A stretch of 64,000 bases of DNA from Flavivirga algicola. Its GTDB lineage: Bacteria > Bacteroidota > Bacteroidia > Flavobacteriales > Flavobacteriaceae. The position numbers and the translations under genes were made by a program. How positions within the stretch are numbered: position 1 is the first letter of the stretch; each line of letters starts with the position of its first letter. The notes below the pieces were generated by a model. That model was not told where the DNA came from and ran no database searches. It saw only the letters and a list, made by a program, of their open reading frames with translations. Below, one piece after another: positions 43,389 to 52,491 of this stretch. The stretch covers positions 253,001 to 317,000 of the forward strand of contig NZ_JABBHF010000007.1 in the NCBI RefSeq assembly GCF_012910715.1, given 5' to 3'.

Positions 43389-46025
43389 ATGCAAATACCT
43401 TCAAAATATGAGGCTAACCAGGTAGAAAGTAAGTGGTATGATTACTGGATGAAACATAATTATTTTCATTCAGAACCAGATGAAAGAGAACCATACACTA
43501 TAGTAATTCCTCCGCCAAACGTAACGGGAGTTTTACATATGGGACATATGCTTAATAACACCATTCAAGATGTATTGATTCGCCGAGCACGTTTACAAGG
43601 AAAAAATGCTTGTTGGGTACCTGGTACAGATCATGCATCTATTGCTACAGAGGCAAAAGTGGTTGCAAAATTAAAAGAACAAGGTGTTGATAAAAATGAT
43701 TTGTCTCGCGAGGAATTTTTAAAACATGCTTGGGAGTGGACACATGAATATGGAGGTGTTATTTTAGAGCAACTTAAAAAACTAGGCTGTTCTTGTGATT
43801 GGGAACGGACCAAATTTACCATGGATGATGATATGAGTGAAGCTGTCATCAAGGTATTTGTAGATTTGTATAATAAAGGCTTGATTTATCGTGGCTACCG
43901 TATGGTAAACTGGGATCCTGAAGCAAAAACGACTTTGTCTGATGAAGAAGTTATTCATGAAGAGCGTCAAGGGAATTTATATTATCTTCAATATAAAATT
44001 GAAGGTAGCGATGATGCTTTAACCATAGCAACAACACGACCTGAAACTATTTTTGGAGATACAGCAATTTGTATCAATCCTAATGATGAAAGGTTTCAAC
44101 ACTTACGTGGAAAAAAAGCCATTGTGCCTATATGTAATCGTGTAATTCCTATTATTGAAGATGAGTATGTAGATGTTGAGTTTGGTACTGGTTGTCTTAA
44201 AGTAACCCCGGCGCACGATGAAAATGACAAGAATTTAGGCGACAAGCATAAGCTAGAGGTTATCGATATTTTTAATGAAGATGCTTCATTAAATAGTTAC
44301 GGACTTCATTTTGAAGGCCAAGACCGTTTTGTAGCTAGAAAAGCTGTTGCTAAAGAATTAGAAGAAACGGGTGTTTTAGTAAAAACGGAAACTCATATTA
44401 ATAAAGTGGGAACCTCCGAAAGAACAAAAGCCGTTATAGAGCCACGTTTAAGCGATCAGTGGTTTCTAAAAATGGAAGATTTAGCAAAACCAGCAATTAA
44501 GGCAGTTTTAGGTGAAGATTCTGAAATTAATTTATTTCCTAAAAAGTTTGAAAATACCTATCGTCATTGGATGGAGAATATTCGCGATTGGAATATTTCA
44601 CGTCAATTACTTTGGGGGCAGCAAATTCCAGCTTATTACTATGGTGAAAGGAAAGAAGATTTTGTTGTAGCAGAAACTATAGAGGATGCGTTAGAATTAG
44701 CTAAGAAGAAGGCTTCAAACTCCGAACTTCAGGCTTCAGACTTAAAACAGGATACAGATGCTCTGGATACATGGTTTAGCTCATGGTTATGGCCGATAAG
44801 TGTTTTTGATGGTATAAGAAACCCCGAAAATAAAGACATTAAATACTACTATCCTACAAATGACCTTGTAACAGGACCAGATATTTTATTCTTTTGGGTA
44901 GCGCGTATGATAGTTTCAGGCTACGAATATAAAGGTGAAAAACCATTTAATAATGTGTATTTAACGGGCTTGGTCCGCGATAAGCAACGCCGAAAAATGT
45001 CCAAACAGCTTGGTAATTCACCAGATGCTTTAAAACTTATTGAAACTTATGGTGCCGGCGGTGTACGTGTTGGATTGTTGTTGAGTTCTGCAGCAGGAAA
45101 CGACCTGATGTTTGATGAAGCATTATGCCAACAAGGAAAAGGTTTTGGAAATAAAATTTGGAATGCTTATCGTTTAGTTGATGGGTGGCAAGTTGATGAA
45201 AGCATCCAGCAACCTGAATCAAGTAAAATAGCGATAGATTGGTATGAATCTAAATTTCAGAAAGTTTTAATTGAGATTGAAGACCATTTTAGTAAATATA
45301 GATTGAGTGATGCGTTAATGGCTATTTATAAGCTTATTTTTGATGATTTCTGCGGATGGTTTTTGGAAATGATCAAACCTGGATACCAACAGCCAATAGA
45401 TGCTAAAACTTTAAAACGTGTTATTGCCATTTTTGAAGATAATTTAAAAATAGTACATCCTTTTATGCCATTTTTAACCGAAGATATCTGGCATTATATA
45501 GCTAAAAGAACTCCAGAAGAAGCTTTAATTGTTGCAAAATGGCCAGAGTCTAAGCCTGTGAACGAAGCTTTAATTAACGAATTTGAATTCGCTTCGGAAG
45601 TTATTTCGGGGATTAGAAATATTAGGAAGCAAAAAAATATAGCTTTTAAGGATGCTATTGAATTTTCGGTGATTAACAATGAAAAGGCTAATAAAGTATT
45701 CGATAGTATTATTTCTAAATTAGGCAATTTAGAGGCTATCGATTATGTTTCTGATGCTGTAGATGGAGCTTTAACCTTTAGAGTAAAATCTAATGAGTAT
45801 TTTATACCAATGGCAGGTAGTATTGATGTGGAAGCTGAGATTAAAAAATTAACAGAAGAGTTAAATTATACTGAAGGCTTTTTAAAATCTGTACAAAAGA
45901 AACTTGCTAACGAACGTTTTGTAACTGGTGCGCCAGAACAGGTAGTGGCTAGTGAGAAGAAAAAAGAGGCAGATGCTTTGGCAAAAATAGAAACCCTTAA
46001 AGCCAGCTTGGCTAGTTTGGGGTAG
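43389..46025 (+). CDS. valS: Valine--tRNA ligase
   Basis: The 878-residue class I synthetase charges tRNA-Val. The HIGH motif is HMGH in [14 protein letters not shown], the KMSKS motif is KMSKQ in [13 protein letters not shown], and an editing (CP1) domain lies between them with [12 protein letters not shown] and the [16 protein letters not shown] segment. The C-terminal anticodon-binding domain is followed by the ValRS coiled coil (about 815-878). The ATG at 43389 is chosen because the upstream TTG at 43356 lies inside the promoter box. A 19-codon frame from an ATG at 43366 overlaps this start out of frame. Confidence 0.97.
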   Translation: MQIPSKYEANQVESKWYDYWMKHNYFHSEPDEREPYTIVIPPPNVTGVLHMGHMLNNTIQDVLIRRARLQGKNACWVPGTDHASIATEAKVVAKLKEQGVDKNDLSREEFLKHAWEWTHEYGGVILEQLKKLGCSCDWERTKFTMDDDMSEAVIKVFVDLYNKGLIYRGYRMVNWDPEAKTTLSDEEVIHEERQGNLYYLQYKIEGSDDALTIATTRPETIFGDTAICINPNDERFQHLRGKKAIVPICNRVIPIIEDEYVDVEFGTGCLKVTPAHDENDKNLGDKHKLEVIDIFNEDASLNSYGLHFEGQDRFVARKAVAKELEETGVLVKTETHINKVGTSERTKAVIEPRLSDQWFLKMEDLAKPAIKAVLGEDSEINLFPKKFENTYRHWMENIRDWNISRQLLWGQQIPAYYYGERKEDFVVAETIEDALELAKKKASNSELQASDLKQDTDALDTWFSSWLWPISVFDGIRNPENKDIKYYYPTNDLVTGPDILFFWVARMIVSGYEYKGEKPFNNVYLTGLVRDKQRRKMSKQLGNSPDALKLIETYGAGGVRVGLLLSSAAGNDLMFDEALCQQGKGFGNKIWNAYRLVDGWQVDESIQQPESSKIAIDWYESKFQKVLIEIEDHFSKYRLSDALMAIYKLIFDDFCGWFLEMIKPGYQQPIDAKTLKRVIAIFEDNLKIVHPFMPFLTEDIWHYIAKRTPEEALIVAKWPESKPVNEALINEFEFASEVISGIRNIRKQKNIAFKDAIEFSVINNEKANKVFDSIISKLGNLEAIDYVSDAVDGALTFRVKSNEYFIPMAGSIDVEAEIKKLTEELNYTEGFLKSVQKKLANERFVTGAPEQVVASEKKKEADALAKIETLKASLASLG

Positions 46026-46029
46026 TTTT

Positions 46030-46050
46030 CAGTGTTCAGTAGGCAGTGTT
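46030..46050. repeat. Heptamer repeat array downstream of valS
   Basis: Three adjacent 7-base units, CAGTGTT, CAGTAGG and CAGTGTT, begin 4 bases after the valS stop. A related five-unit array lies at 61188-61222. Confidence 0.7.
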
Positions 46051-46155
46051 ATTGAGAGCGATCCGTACTAAGGCGTAGCCGAAGTAAGCGAAGCATGCCT
46101 ATTTTACATGTGTTCAGATTAATCAGTCGTAATTTCTTCTGAAGGCAGGAGGACT
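46051..46155. repeat. Probable decayed repeat sequence between convergent genes
   Basis: The segment 46054-46100 is clearly richer in G and C than its surroundings (GCGTAGCCGAAGTAAGCGAAGC). It is followed at 46129-46150 by GTAATTTCTTCTGAAGGCAGGA, which looks like a degenerate copy of the REP-like palindrome at 15088. No coding frame is visible. Confidence 0.35.
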
Positions 46156-46189
46156 CTATCTATTTGAAAGGTTAATACTAGTGTTAATA

Positions 46190-46684
46190 TCAGTTTGTGG
46201 TATAGCTTATGCTATCTCCAATAGAAATATTCCAGGTATCGACTAACCCTGCGTTAATTTCCAGTACATATTTTGCAGGAAATTTAGAAGGTAATGAGCT
46301 TTCATCAAATGGTTTGGCATTTTTTTGAAAGCTTACAATATTTTTATCACCTCCTATATAAATCAAATCTAAAGGGAATTTGGTATTTTTCATATAAAAG
46401 AAACGCGCTTTTATATCATCAAATACGAACAGCATTCCTTGATTAGTATCCATTGAATTTCTGTACATAAGCCCTGTTTGAATATCAAAATCTGTATCGG
46501 CTATTTCAATATCAAGTTTTACTTGCGTAGAGTCGACGGACTTAAATATTGTAAGGGCTCCTTCTTTTTTAAAAGTCACTTCGGTTTGTTTAATAACTTT
46601 TTTGTTTTCTTTACATGATGCCAAGTTTAAAAGGATACCGCTCGAAATTATAAAGACCAATATAGAGAAACGTTTAAAAAACAT
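46190..46684 (-). CDS. DUF192 lipoprotein
   Basis: The 164-residue product from the ATG at 46684 has a lipoprotein signal (ending LNLASC) and a DUF192 domain with the family motifs GLMYRNSMDTNQGMLFVFD, MKNTKFPLDLIYIGGD and YVLEINAG. DUF192 proteins form a small beta barrel of unknown function. The start lies 1 base after the lgt stop codon, so the genes are translationally coupled. A longer frame reaching 46735 would overlap lgt and lacks a signal peptide at its start. Confidence 0.92.
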   Translation of the reverse strand: MFFKRFSILVFIISSGILLNLASCKENKKVIKQTEVTFKKEGALTIFKSVDSTQVKLDIEIADTDFDIQTGLMYRNSMDTNQGMLFVFDDIKARFFYMKNTKFPLDLIYIGGDKNIVSFQKNAKPFDESSLPSKFPAKYVLEINAGLVDTWNISIGDSISYTTN

Positions 46685-46685
46685 T

Positions 46686-47615
46686 TTATTTAACAGTTGT
46701 TTTGGGTTTGTAAACAAACATAAAATATAAACCAATGAGAATAAATGGAATACTAAGCCATTGCCCTGTATTTAGATTGGCCCAATTAATGTATTCGTCA
46801 CCTTGCGGTTCTTTTGTGAACTCTACAAAGAAACGGATGGTCCATAATAAGACTAAAAATAATCCAAACAAAAAGCCTGTTTGCTCGCTTTTTTTAGTTT
46901 TGGAGTAGAAATACCATAAAAGTATAAATACAACTATGTAGCATAAAGATTCGTATAATTGCGCAGGGTGTCTGTATGGTACTTTTTCTAATAATTCTGA
47001 AAATTGAGGATTATCTGCTACGGCATTATAGGCCTGTTGCACATCTTTAATTCCAGTAAGTTGTGTGATCTGACTTTTGTGGTATTGATCTTGAATAAAA
47101 CGCACGCCTAAACTAGATTCTGTAACTTTTCCGATAATTTCGGAGTTGATAAAATTCCCAATTCTTATAAAGACAGCACCTGAAGCAACCGTTATAACAA
47201 CACGATCTAAAATCCATAATAGTGATTTGTATTTATATTTTTTACGATATAAATACATGCCTATAATAACACCAATGGCAGCACCATGACTTGCTAATCC
47301 TTGAAAGCCCGTAAATTCAAAACCTCCTTTGAACTTGAATGGGAGAAAAATGCTAAAAAAGTCTTGGGAAATTAGTTCCGATTGATAAAATAAAACATGC
47401 CCTAAGCGTGCTCCTAGCATGGTTGCCAATACTGTATAAATAAATAAAGGGTCTAAATAGTCTAAAGAAATTTTTTCTTTAGTAAAAATACGTTTCATAA
47501 TGTACCAACCTAGTATAAAGGCAATAACCCACATAAGGCTATAGAAGTGCAATTTGAAATTTCCAACAATGTCAATGCCAGTTACAGGATTCCAATCAAA
47601 TTTTAGTGCATGCAT
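46686..47615 (-). CDS. lgt: Prolipoprotein diacylglyceryl transferase
   Basis: The 309-residue inner membrane enzyme transfers diacylglycerol to the lipobox cysteine of prolipoproteins. Seven transmembrane helices are predicted. The conserved segment GARLGHVLFYQ, the Lgt signature region FQGLASHGAAIG and FIRIGNFINSEIIG are present, as is RHPAQLYES. The many lipoproteins in this window are likely substrates. It lies 12 bases after the immunophilin gene and is followed by the DUF192 lipoprotein gene. Confidence 0.95.
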   Translation of the reverse strand: MHALKFDWNPVTGIDIVGNFKLHFYSLMWVIAFILGWYIMKRIFTKEKISLDYLDPLFIYTVLATMLGARLGHVLFYQSELISQDFFSIFLPFKFKGGFEFTGFQGLASHGAAIGVIIGMYLYRKKYKYKSLLWILDRVVITVASGAVFIRIGNFINSEIIGKVTESSLGVRFIQDQYHKSQITQLTGIKDVQQAYNAVADNPQFSELLEKVPYRHPAQLYESLCYIVVFILLWYFYSKTKKSEQTGFLFGLFLVLLWTIRFFVEFTKEPQGDEYINWANLNTGQWLSIPFILIGLYFMFVYKPKTTVK

Positions 47616-47627
47616 ACGTTTTGTTTT

Positions 47628-48755
47628 TTACTTTAAAAGTTCTAGGACTTCAACCTCAAAAATGATATTAGATTTTCCTGGAATACCTCTAGTGCCAGCT
47701 TCTCCGTAAGCTAAATGATATGGGATAAACAAAGTGGCCTTATCTCCAACACTTAATTGTCGTAACCCTTCTTTAAAACCTGGGATCATACTGGCATTTG
47801 GACCAATATCGGCAGTAATAGGTTGATATCCATTAGCAGCTTTGCGTTTTTCATTTACAGCATCTAAAGCTTCGGCAATTTCTAGTTTACTGGTTTGAAG
47901 CAACTTTCCACTTTCAAAATATACGGCATAATGCGTGAGTACTGTAGCATTTTCTGTTAATTTTTCTCCAGTTCCTTTTTCGGTAACGAAAAATTGCAGT
48001 CCAGAAGATAGGGTTGTGGCCTTGGCTTGTTGCTCATCGAACTTCTCTTTAGTTGCTTTTAGTATGGCTTCTTTTTTAGCCTTTCTTTCCTTTTCTTTGC
48101 GTTCTGCCTCAGCGAAATGATTATTAAATATGTTAGGAGCGTCAAAAGATTTAGCGACTTTTCCTTTTCTAATAATATTCAATTCTTTAATAATAACATC
48201 TTCAATGGGTCTGTCACCAGCTGCAGTTTTTACATTAGAAATACTATCTTGAATCTCTAAACCAATAACCAATTCACCAAAAATATTATAGCCGTTATCT
48301 AAATGCGGTTTTGGTACTTCGGTGATAAAAAATTGACTGCCATTTGTGTTGCGTCCAGAGTTTGCCATAGATAAAATACCAGGTTTGTCATGTTTTAAAT
48401 CTGGATGAAACTCATCCATAAACTTATAACCAGGACTCCCAGAACCAGTTCCGGTAGGATCCCCTCCTTGAATCATGAATTGATCAATAACCCGATGAAA
48501 AATAAGTCCGTTATAAAATTTTTTTCCTTTATAGATACTATCTACCATGGTATTGGTGCCTTCAGCTAACGATACAAAATTAGCAACAGTTACAGGTGCT
48601 TTTTCATGTTCTAATTTTGCTACCATAACGCCTTCAGTGGTGATAAACTCAGCATATAATCCATCTTCAAGATCTGGATATTGTGCCTTGCATGAAGCTA
48701 AAAATATTGAAAAAGTAATTAATGAAATTTTGATTGCGTTTTTTAAAAGAGTCAT
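47628..48755 (-). CDS. Dual immunophilin lipoprotein: cyclophilin plus FKBP domains
   Basis: The 375-residue protein has a lipoprotein signal (FLASC), an N-terminal cyclophilin domain (about residues 30-200, with FHRVIDQFMIQGGDPTGTG and NGSQFFIT), a charged helical linker rich in Lys and Glu (about 215-245), and a C-terminal FKBP domain (about 255-375, with GFKEGLRQLSVGDKATLFIP and YGEAG). Both are peptidyl-prolyl isomerase folds, so it probably assists folding of exported proteins. Such cyclophilin-FKBP fusions are known from flavobacteria. It begins 1 base after the gldI gene. Confidence 0.94.
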   Translation of the reverse strand: MTLLKNAIKISLITFSIFLASCKAQYPDLEDGLYAEFITTEGVMVAKLEHEKAPVTVANFVSLAEGTNTMVDSIYKGKKFYNGLIFHRVIDQFMIQGGDPTGTGSGSPGYKFMDEFHPDLKHDKPGILSMANSGRNTNGSQFFITEVPKPHLDNGYNIFGELVIGLEIQDSISNVKTAAGDRPIEDVIIKELNIIRKGKVAKSFDAPNIFNNHFAEAERKEKERKAKKEAILKATKEKFDEQQAKATTLSSGLQFFVTEKGTGEKLTENATVLTHYAVYFESGKLLQTSKLEIAEALDAVNEKRKAANGYQPITADIGPNASMIPGFKEGLRQLSVGDKATLFIPYHLAYGEAGTRGIPGKSNIIFEVEVLELLK

Positions 48756-48756
48756 T

Positions 48757-49299
48757 TTAATTAGTTTGATTTTGGGTAATAGAGTTTACTGTAACTTCAC
48801 AAATTATAGGAGTATTGCTGCCTATTTTATTTTCATCTCCATAGTAACCGTATGCTTTTTGCGATGGGAAAATAAAGGTCACGGTTTCGCCAGTTTTCAT
48901 GAGTTTTAAACCCTCACGTAAACCAGTAAAGAGTTCTTGCTTATCCATCGTATAGGTTTGAGTTTTGAGATCTTCTTTAGAATATATTAGGTTGCCACTT
49001 AATGATTTTACATTATAATCATAGTTTATAATATCTCCAAAAAAAGGCGTTTTTAAAGAATCTATTTCTATTTTATTGTTGTAGTAATACCAGAAGCCAC
49101 TTTCTGAAGCGATATAGTTATTGTCTTGCTTCTCCATAAGTTTCTCTATAGTAACTTGTTCTTGAGCAATAAGTTTTTTGTTGCGTTCTACAGAAGCATC
49201 TATGAAGGAACCTGTTTTTACTGAAATGGGGCGTCGTGCTTCGGGTGTTTTGCAATTTATAGCCAGTAAAACAATGGCCAATGTTAGTAATTTATTCAT
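48757..49299 (-). CDS. gldI: Gliding motility-associated FKBP-type lipoprotein GldI
   Basis: The 180-residue product has a lipoprotein signal with Cys16 (LLAINC) and a FKBP-type isomerase domain (about residues 65-178, with FGDIINYDYNVKSLSG, FTGLREGLKLMKTGETVTFIFPSQKAYGYYG). The N-terminal TPEARRPIS segment is typical of GldI, which is needed for gliding and for the type IX secretion-dependent motility machinery in Flavobacterium. It overlaps the NrnA-like gene by 8 bases and is followed by the dual immunophilin gene, a gene order I recall from other flavobacteria. Confidence 0.92.
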   Translation of the reverse strand: MNKLLTLAIVLLAINCKTPEARRPISVKTGSFIDASVERNKKLIAQEQVTIEKLMEKQDNNYIASESGFWYYYNNKIEIDSLKTPFFGDIINYDYNVKSLSGNLIYSKEDLKTQTYTMDKQELFTGLREGLKLMKTGETVTFIFPSQKAYGYYGDENKIGSNTPIICEVTVNSITQNQTN

Positions 49300-50311
49300 T
49301 ATTTAGGGCTTTATTATAACTAGGCAATATACTAATAAATTTAGCAACTGTATCTTCTAATGATAAATGACTTTTTCCACCAGCAGCATTGGTATGGCCA
49401 CCACCATTAAAATGTGCTCTGGATAATTCATTAACTGAGAAATTACCCTTTGAGCGTAAAGAAATCTTTATAATACCTTCTTGTTTATCTTCAATAAAAA
49501 TAGCAGCCAGTATCGTGTTTTTTAAAGATAAAGCATAATTTACAACCCCTTCTGTATCTCCTTTTTTATAATCATATTTATGTAATTCTTCTTGAGAAAG
49601 TGTTATGTATGCTGTTCTTAGTTCTGGAATAACTTTTAAATTGCTTAGTGCGCACCCTAGAAGCTGCAAGCGGTTATAGCTATTAGTATCATAAACATTA
49701 TTATGAATTTCTGTATTATTAGCTCCTTTTTCAATGAGTTGGGCTATTATTCGATGAGTTGTGCTAGTCGTAGATAAAAACCTAAATGAGCCTGTATCAG
49801 TCATAATGCCAACATACAAACAAGTTGAGATATTAGTGTCTATTAGATTGGTATCGCCTAGCATATCAATAAAATGATACACCATTTCACAAGTAGAACT
49901 CATGCTAACGTCGCTAAACATATATGTAGCATAATCATCAGGTGCTTGATGATGGTCAATCATAATTTTTAAGGCGCTACTTTCTGCAAGTACAGTTTCC
50001 ATATCACCAGTTCTATGAAATGCGTTAAAATCTAGGGTAAATAAAATATCGGCAGCTTCAATGAGAGCATCACATGTTTCATTTTGGGAATCATATTTTA
50101 ATATGGTGTCATTTCCTGGAATCCACTTTAAGAAAGTAGGGTAGTCATTAGGAACTAAAACATTTACTTGGTGGTTGCTCTTTGTAAGATAATGATACAA
50201 GCCGAGCGTTGAGCCAATAGCATCTCCATCTGGGTTTTTATGTGGTACAATTACAATCTTTTTTTTAGAAGATAATAGTTGTTTTATACTCAATATATCT
50301 TGTTTGTTCAT
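49292..50311 (-). CDS. DHH/DHHA1 phosphoesterase, NrnA-like
   Basis: The 339-residue protein has the DHH domain metal motifs (HKNPDGDAIGSTLG, LDFNAFHRTG, MIDHHQAPDDY, TDTGSFRF) and a C-terminal DHHA1 domain with FNGGGHTNAAGG. This is the NrnA group, which degrades short oligoribonucleotides from the end and dephosphorylates 3'-phosphoadenosine 5'-phosphate. It is the first gene of the minus-strand envelope cluster and divergent from ndk, with 88 bases between them. Confidence 0.92.
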   Translation of the reverse strand: MNKQDILSIKQLLSSKKKIVIVPHKNPDGDAIGSTLGLYHYLTKSNHQVNVLVPNDYPTFLKWIPGNDTILKYDSQNETCDALIEAADILFTLDFNAFHRTGDMETVLAESSALKIMIDHHQAPDDYATYMFSDVSMSSTCEMVYHFIDMLGDTNLIDTNISTCLYVGIMTDTGSFRFLSTTSTTHRIIAQLIEKGANNTEIHNNVYDTNSYNRLQLLGCALSNLKVIPELRTAYITLSQEELHKYDYKKGDTEGVVNYALSLKNTILAAIFIEDKQEGIIKISLRSKGNFSVNELSRAHFNGGGHTNAAGGKSHLSLEDTVAKFISILPSYNKALNNE

Positions 50312-50370
50312 AGTTGACGAAGATACAACTTTTTAAAATTGGATAAACTTGTTTTTAATTAGAAATGCAT

Positions 50371-50378
50371 TACTTTTG
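50371..50378 (+). promoter_or_regulatory. Promoter of ndk
   Basis: TACTTTTG (-7 box) follows a CTTG element ending at 50351 by 19 bases, close to the Bacteroidota TTTG-N19-TAnnTTTG consensus. It gives a leader of about 18 bases before the ATG at 50401. Confidence 0.65.
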
Positions 50379-50399
50379 CAGCAAAATTAAAACAATAAA

Positions 50400-50819
50400 A
50401 TGGCAACAAATAGAACATTTACAATGCTTAAGCCAGATGCTGTTGAAAAAGGGCACATTGGCGCAATATTAGAAAAAATTTCAGCTTCAGGATTTAGAAT
50501 CGTAGCAATGAAATTAACGCAAATGACAAAGGCAGACGCTGAAGCATTTTATGCAATCCACAATGAGCGTCCATTTTTTGCAGACTTAGTTGAATATATG
50601 ACGCGTGGTCCTATTGTTGCGGCTATTTTAGAAAAAGACAATGCTGTTGAAGATTTTAGAACATTAATAGGAGCAACGAATCCTGCAGATGCAGCCGAAG
50701 GAACGATTCGTAAATTATATGCAGCCTCTATTGGAGAAAATGCTGTACATGGTAGTGATAGTGATGATAATGCAGCTATAGAAGGGGCTTTTCATTTTTC
50801 TGGAAGAGAGATGTTTTAA
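50400..50819 (+). CDS. ndk: Nucleoside-diphosphate kinase
   Basis: The 139-residue enzyme equalises nucleoside triphosphate pools by a phospho-histidine mechanism. The active-site His is in [12 protein letters not shown], and [16 protein letters not shown], the Kpn-loop region and [15 protein letters not shown] are all present. Length is typical of the bacterial tetrameric type. It is a single gene with its own promoter and terminator. Confidence 0.97.
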   Translation: MATNRTFTMLKPDAVEKGHIGAILEKISASGFRIVAMKLTQMTKADAEAFYAIHNERPFFADLVEYMTRGPIVAAILEKDNAVEDFRTLIGATNPADAAEGTIRKLYAASIGENAVHGSDSDDNAAIEGAFHFSGREMF

Positions 50820-50848
50820 ATCATTAAAAAACCATAAATAAAAAGAAG

Positions 50849-50867
50849 CCCGTAACATTGTTGCGGG
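50849..50867 (+). terminator. Terminator of ndk
   Basis: CCCGTAAC at 50849 pairs with GTTGCGGG (one mismatch) over a 3-base loop and is followed by a T run. Confidence 0.85.
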
Positions 50868-50892
50868 TTTTTTGTTTAAAAATAGATAACAA

Positions 50893-51678
50893 CTACTTTT
50901 TTACAGCTTCCTCAACGATATTTCCTTTTTCTCGAACGACCATTTTAGTAACTTTTCCCGAACTATTTTTAATAAATTCGAAAGTTAAAGGGCGTTCTTT
51001 ACTAAAAAATAGTGATTCAGACTGAGGGTAAGCCGTCGCTAACATTTTACCTGCTTTAATTTGAAGCATGCTCTTCTTTCTGGTAATCGTTATAGTTTCT
51101 TTATTTGATGCTAGATATTTACCGATTAAAGAATCGAGCAATTCATAAGTTAATGAAATTTCTTTTTTATCAGTGTTTTGTGGTGGTGCTTTATGGTTAT
51201 AGCTCAAAACACGTGTCATTTTCCATAAACCATCTTTTAATTGCCATATATGTGTAAATTTGGCAACTCCATCTAAGCATTCTGGTTTGTTGTTTTCAGT
51301 GATGTAGAATAGGTGGTTGCCAGATATAATACCACCATAATTATTTATTGGGTATATTTTTATACTGCTTTGAACTGCTTCTCGCCTTAATTTCCAATTA
51401 TTTTTTGAACTGCATAAGTTCTTCTCCGATATTTTTAAAAATGCTTCGGCTCCTTTTGTTAATCCATTTTTATCATGATAAAATTCTAAATCATCCGACA
51501 CATATTTTTTTAATATGTTTAAATTACACGAATTAAAACCTTTCCAGAAGATGCTATCATGATATGAGATAATAGCCTGCAGCTCTTTGTTGGTATTGTT
51601 CTGGTTTTGTGAATTTGAAATAGTTGTTGCTAATAGAAATACGACAAGCAGAAGTATTGTTGTTTTGATTTTTGTCAT
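50893..51678 (-). CDS. Secreted protein with NTF2-like (DUF4440) domain
   Basis: The 261-residue product has a signal peptide (ending TISNSQ) and an NTF2-like domain of DUF4440 type (about residues 30-165, with YHDSIFWKGFNSCNLN, DDLEFYHDKNGLTKG and FTHIWQLKDGLWKMTRVLSYNH). A separate C-terminal part (about 185-260) is beta-rich and resembles the small DUF3471-like domain that follows serine hydrolases, which is only an impression. No catalytic residues are evident. It is convergent with ndk. Confidence 0.85.
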   Translation of the reverse strand: MTKIKTTILLLVVFLLATTISNSQNQNNTNKELQAIISYHDSIFWKGFNSCNLNILKKYVSDDLEFYHDKNGLTKGAEAFLKISEKNLCSSKNNWKLRREAVQSSIKIYPINNYGGIISGNHLFYITENNKPECLDGVAKFTHIWQLKDGLWKMTRVLSYNHKAPPQNTDKKEISLTYELLDSLIGKYLASNKETITITRKKSMLQIKAGKMLATAYPQSESLFFSKERPLTFEFIKNSSGKVTKMVVREKGNIVEEAVKK

Positions 51679-51737
51679 TTTGATTGATTAATGTTTATGT
51701 TAGACGATTTAATAGGTTAATTGGTTACATCAAATGA

Positions 51738-51765
51738 AAAATCCCATAAAATGTTATGGGATTTT
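51738..51765. terminator. Second hairpin in the cold shock to NTF2-like gap
   Basis: A perfect 12-bp stem (AAAATCCCATAA at 51738-51749 and TTATGGGATTTT at 51754-51765) with a 4-base loop lies 52 bases beyond the cold shock gene terminator. It may be a backup terminator or the end of an unannotated short transcript. Confidence 0.6.
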
Positions 51766-51816
51766 GTATTAAAAAGTATTTGTTTAGAGGGTGAATGCAA
51801 AATTAATTCCACAAAA

Positions 51817-51846
51817 AAAAGTCTATCAAATACATGATAGACTTTT
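51817..51846 (-). terminator. Terminator of the cold shock gene
   Basis: A perfect 12-bp stem (51817-51828 with 51835-51846) and 6-base loop are followed on the minus strand by eight T residues, 25 bases after the stop codon. Confidence 0.9.
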
Positions 51847-51871
51847 AATTGTAATTGTTAAAGTATATGTG

Positions 51872-52063
51872 TTAGACTACTTTTACGTTTACGGCGTTTA
51901 ATCCTTTTCTACCTTCTTGTAGATCGAATTCTACTGTGTCACCTTCACGAATTTCATCGATAAGTCCTGAAATGTGTACGAAGTGTTCTTTGTTGTTGTC
52001 TTCTTCAATGATGAATCCAAAACCTTTAGAGTCATTGAAAAATTTTACGGTACCTTTACTCAT
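51872..52063 (-). CDS. Cold shock domain protein
   Basis: The 63-residue product is a single cold shock domain with RNP1 (KGFGFI) and RNP2 (HFVHIS) motifs, beginning GTVKFFNDSKG. It binds single-stranded RNA or DNA and would act as an RNA chaperone. A -7 box (minus-strand TATATTTG at 52090-52097) gives a short leader rather than the long structured one of E. coli cspA, so it may be constitutively expressed. Confidence 0.96.
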   Translation of the reverse strand: MSKGTVKFFNDSKGFGFIIEEDNNKEHFVHISGLIDEIREGDTVEFDLQEGRKGLNAVNVKVV

Positions 52064-52089
52064 GTTATGTTTTATAAAAAATTAAGTCA

Positions 52090-52097
52090 CAAATATA
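52090..52097 (-). promoter_or_regulatory. -7 box for the cold shock gene
   Basis: The minus strand reads TATATTTG, an exact TAnnTTTG match, with a leader of about 20 bases. A palindrome TACAAAA-A-TTTTGTA lies upstream at 52127-52141. Confidence 0.55.
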
Positions 52098-52159
52098 AGA
52101 CAAATAATAATAGCATTTCTGTTTTGTACAAAAATTTTGTATAAAATCTGTTTTTGTAA

Positions 52160-52456
52160 TTATCGGATTACCAGTTTTTTAATGATTTCTTTGCCTAGTT
52201 CTTCATTAAGCATATTGATTATTTTTTTTTTGCCATAACTCAGCTCTTCCCTTAGTACACTGGAAGTTAGCTGTACATAAAGCGTGTCACGCTCTAAGTT
52301 TACCGATGCCGTATAATTGTTCACACCATTACCCATTAGGTTTGCCCAAGCGTCTGCTACGTTAACTTTGTTTAAACCTTTTTCTAACTTGTTGGTTTCT
52401 ACAAATTCTTTTAATGCATCTTGTATGCTAATATGTTCGTTGTGTCGTTTTGCCAT
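52160..52456 (-). CDS. DUF721 / DciA-like protein
   Basis: The 98-residue product matches the DUF721 family: IQDALKEFVETNKLEKGLNKV, then VADAWANLMGNGVNNYT and a C-terminal beta-alpha part with LYVQLTSSVLREELSY. DUF721 includes DciA, the ancestral loader of replicative helicase in bacteria without DnaC, so a replication role is plausible. It lies 3' of the recF and 2H phosphoesterase genes on the same strand, consistent with that. Confidence 0.9.
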   Translation of the reverse strand: MAKRHNEHISIQDALKEFVETNKLEKGLNKVNVADAWANLMGNGVNNYTASVNLERDTLYVQLTSSVLREELSYGKKKIINMLNEELGKEIIKKLVIR

Positions 52457-52491
52457 TGGGTTTGGTGCTATTTTGTTAAGTTATTAGAAAT

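Noticed and set aside
46026-46189. tRNA or small RNA gene in the G+C-richer patch after valS
   Set aside because: No cloverleaf or TTC-loop sequence can be drawn, and the patch looks like decayed repeat DNA.
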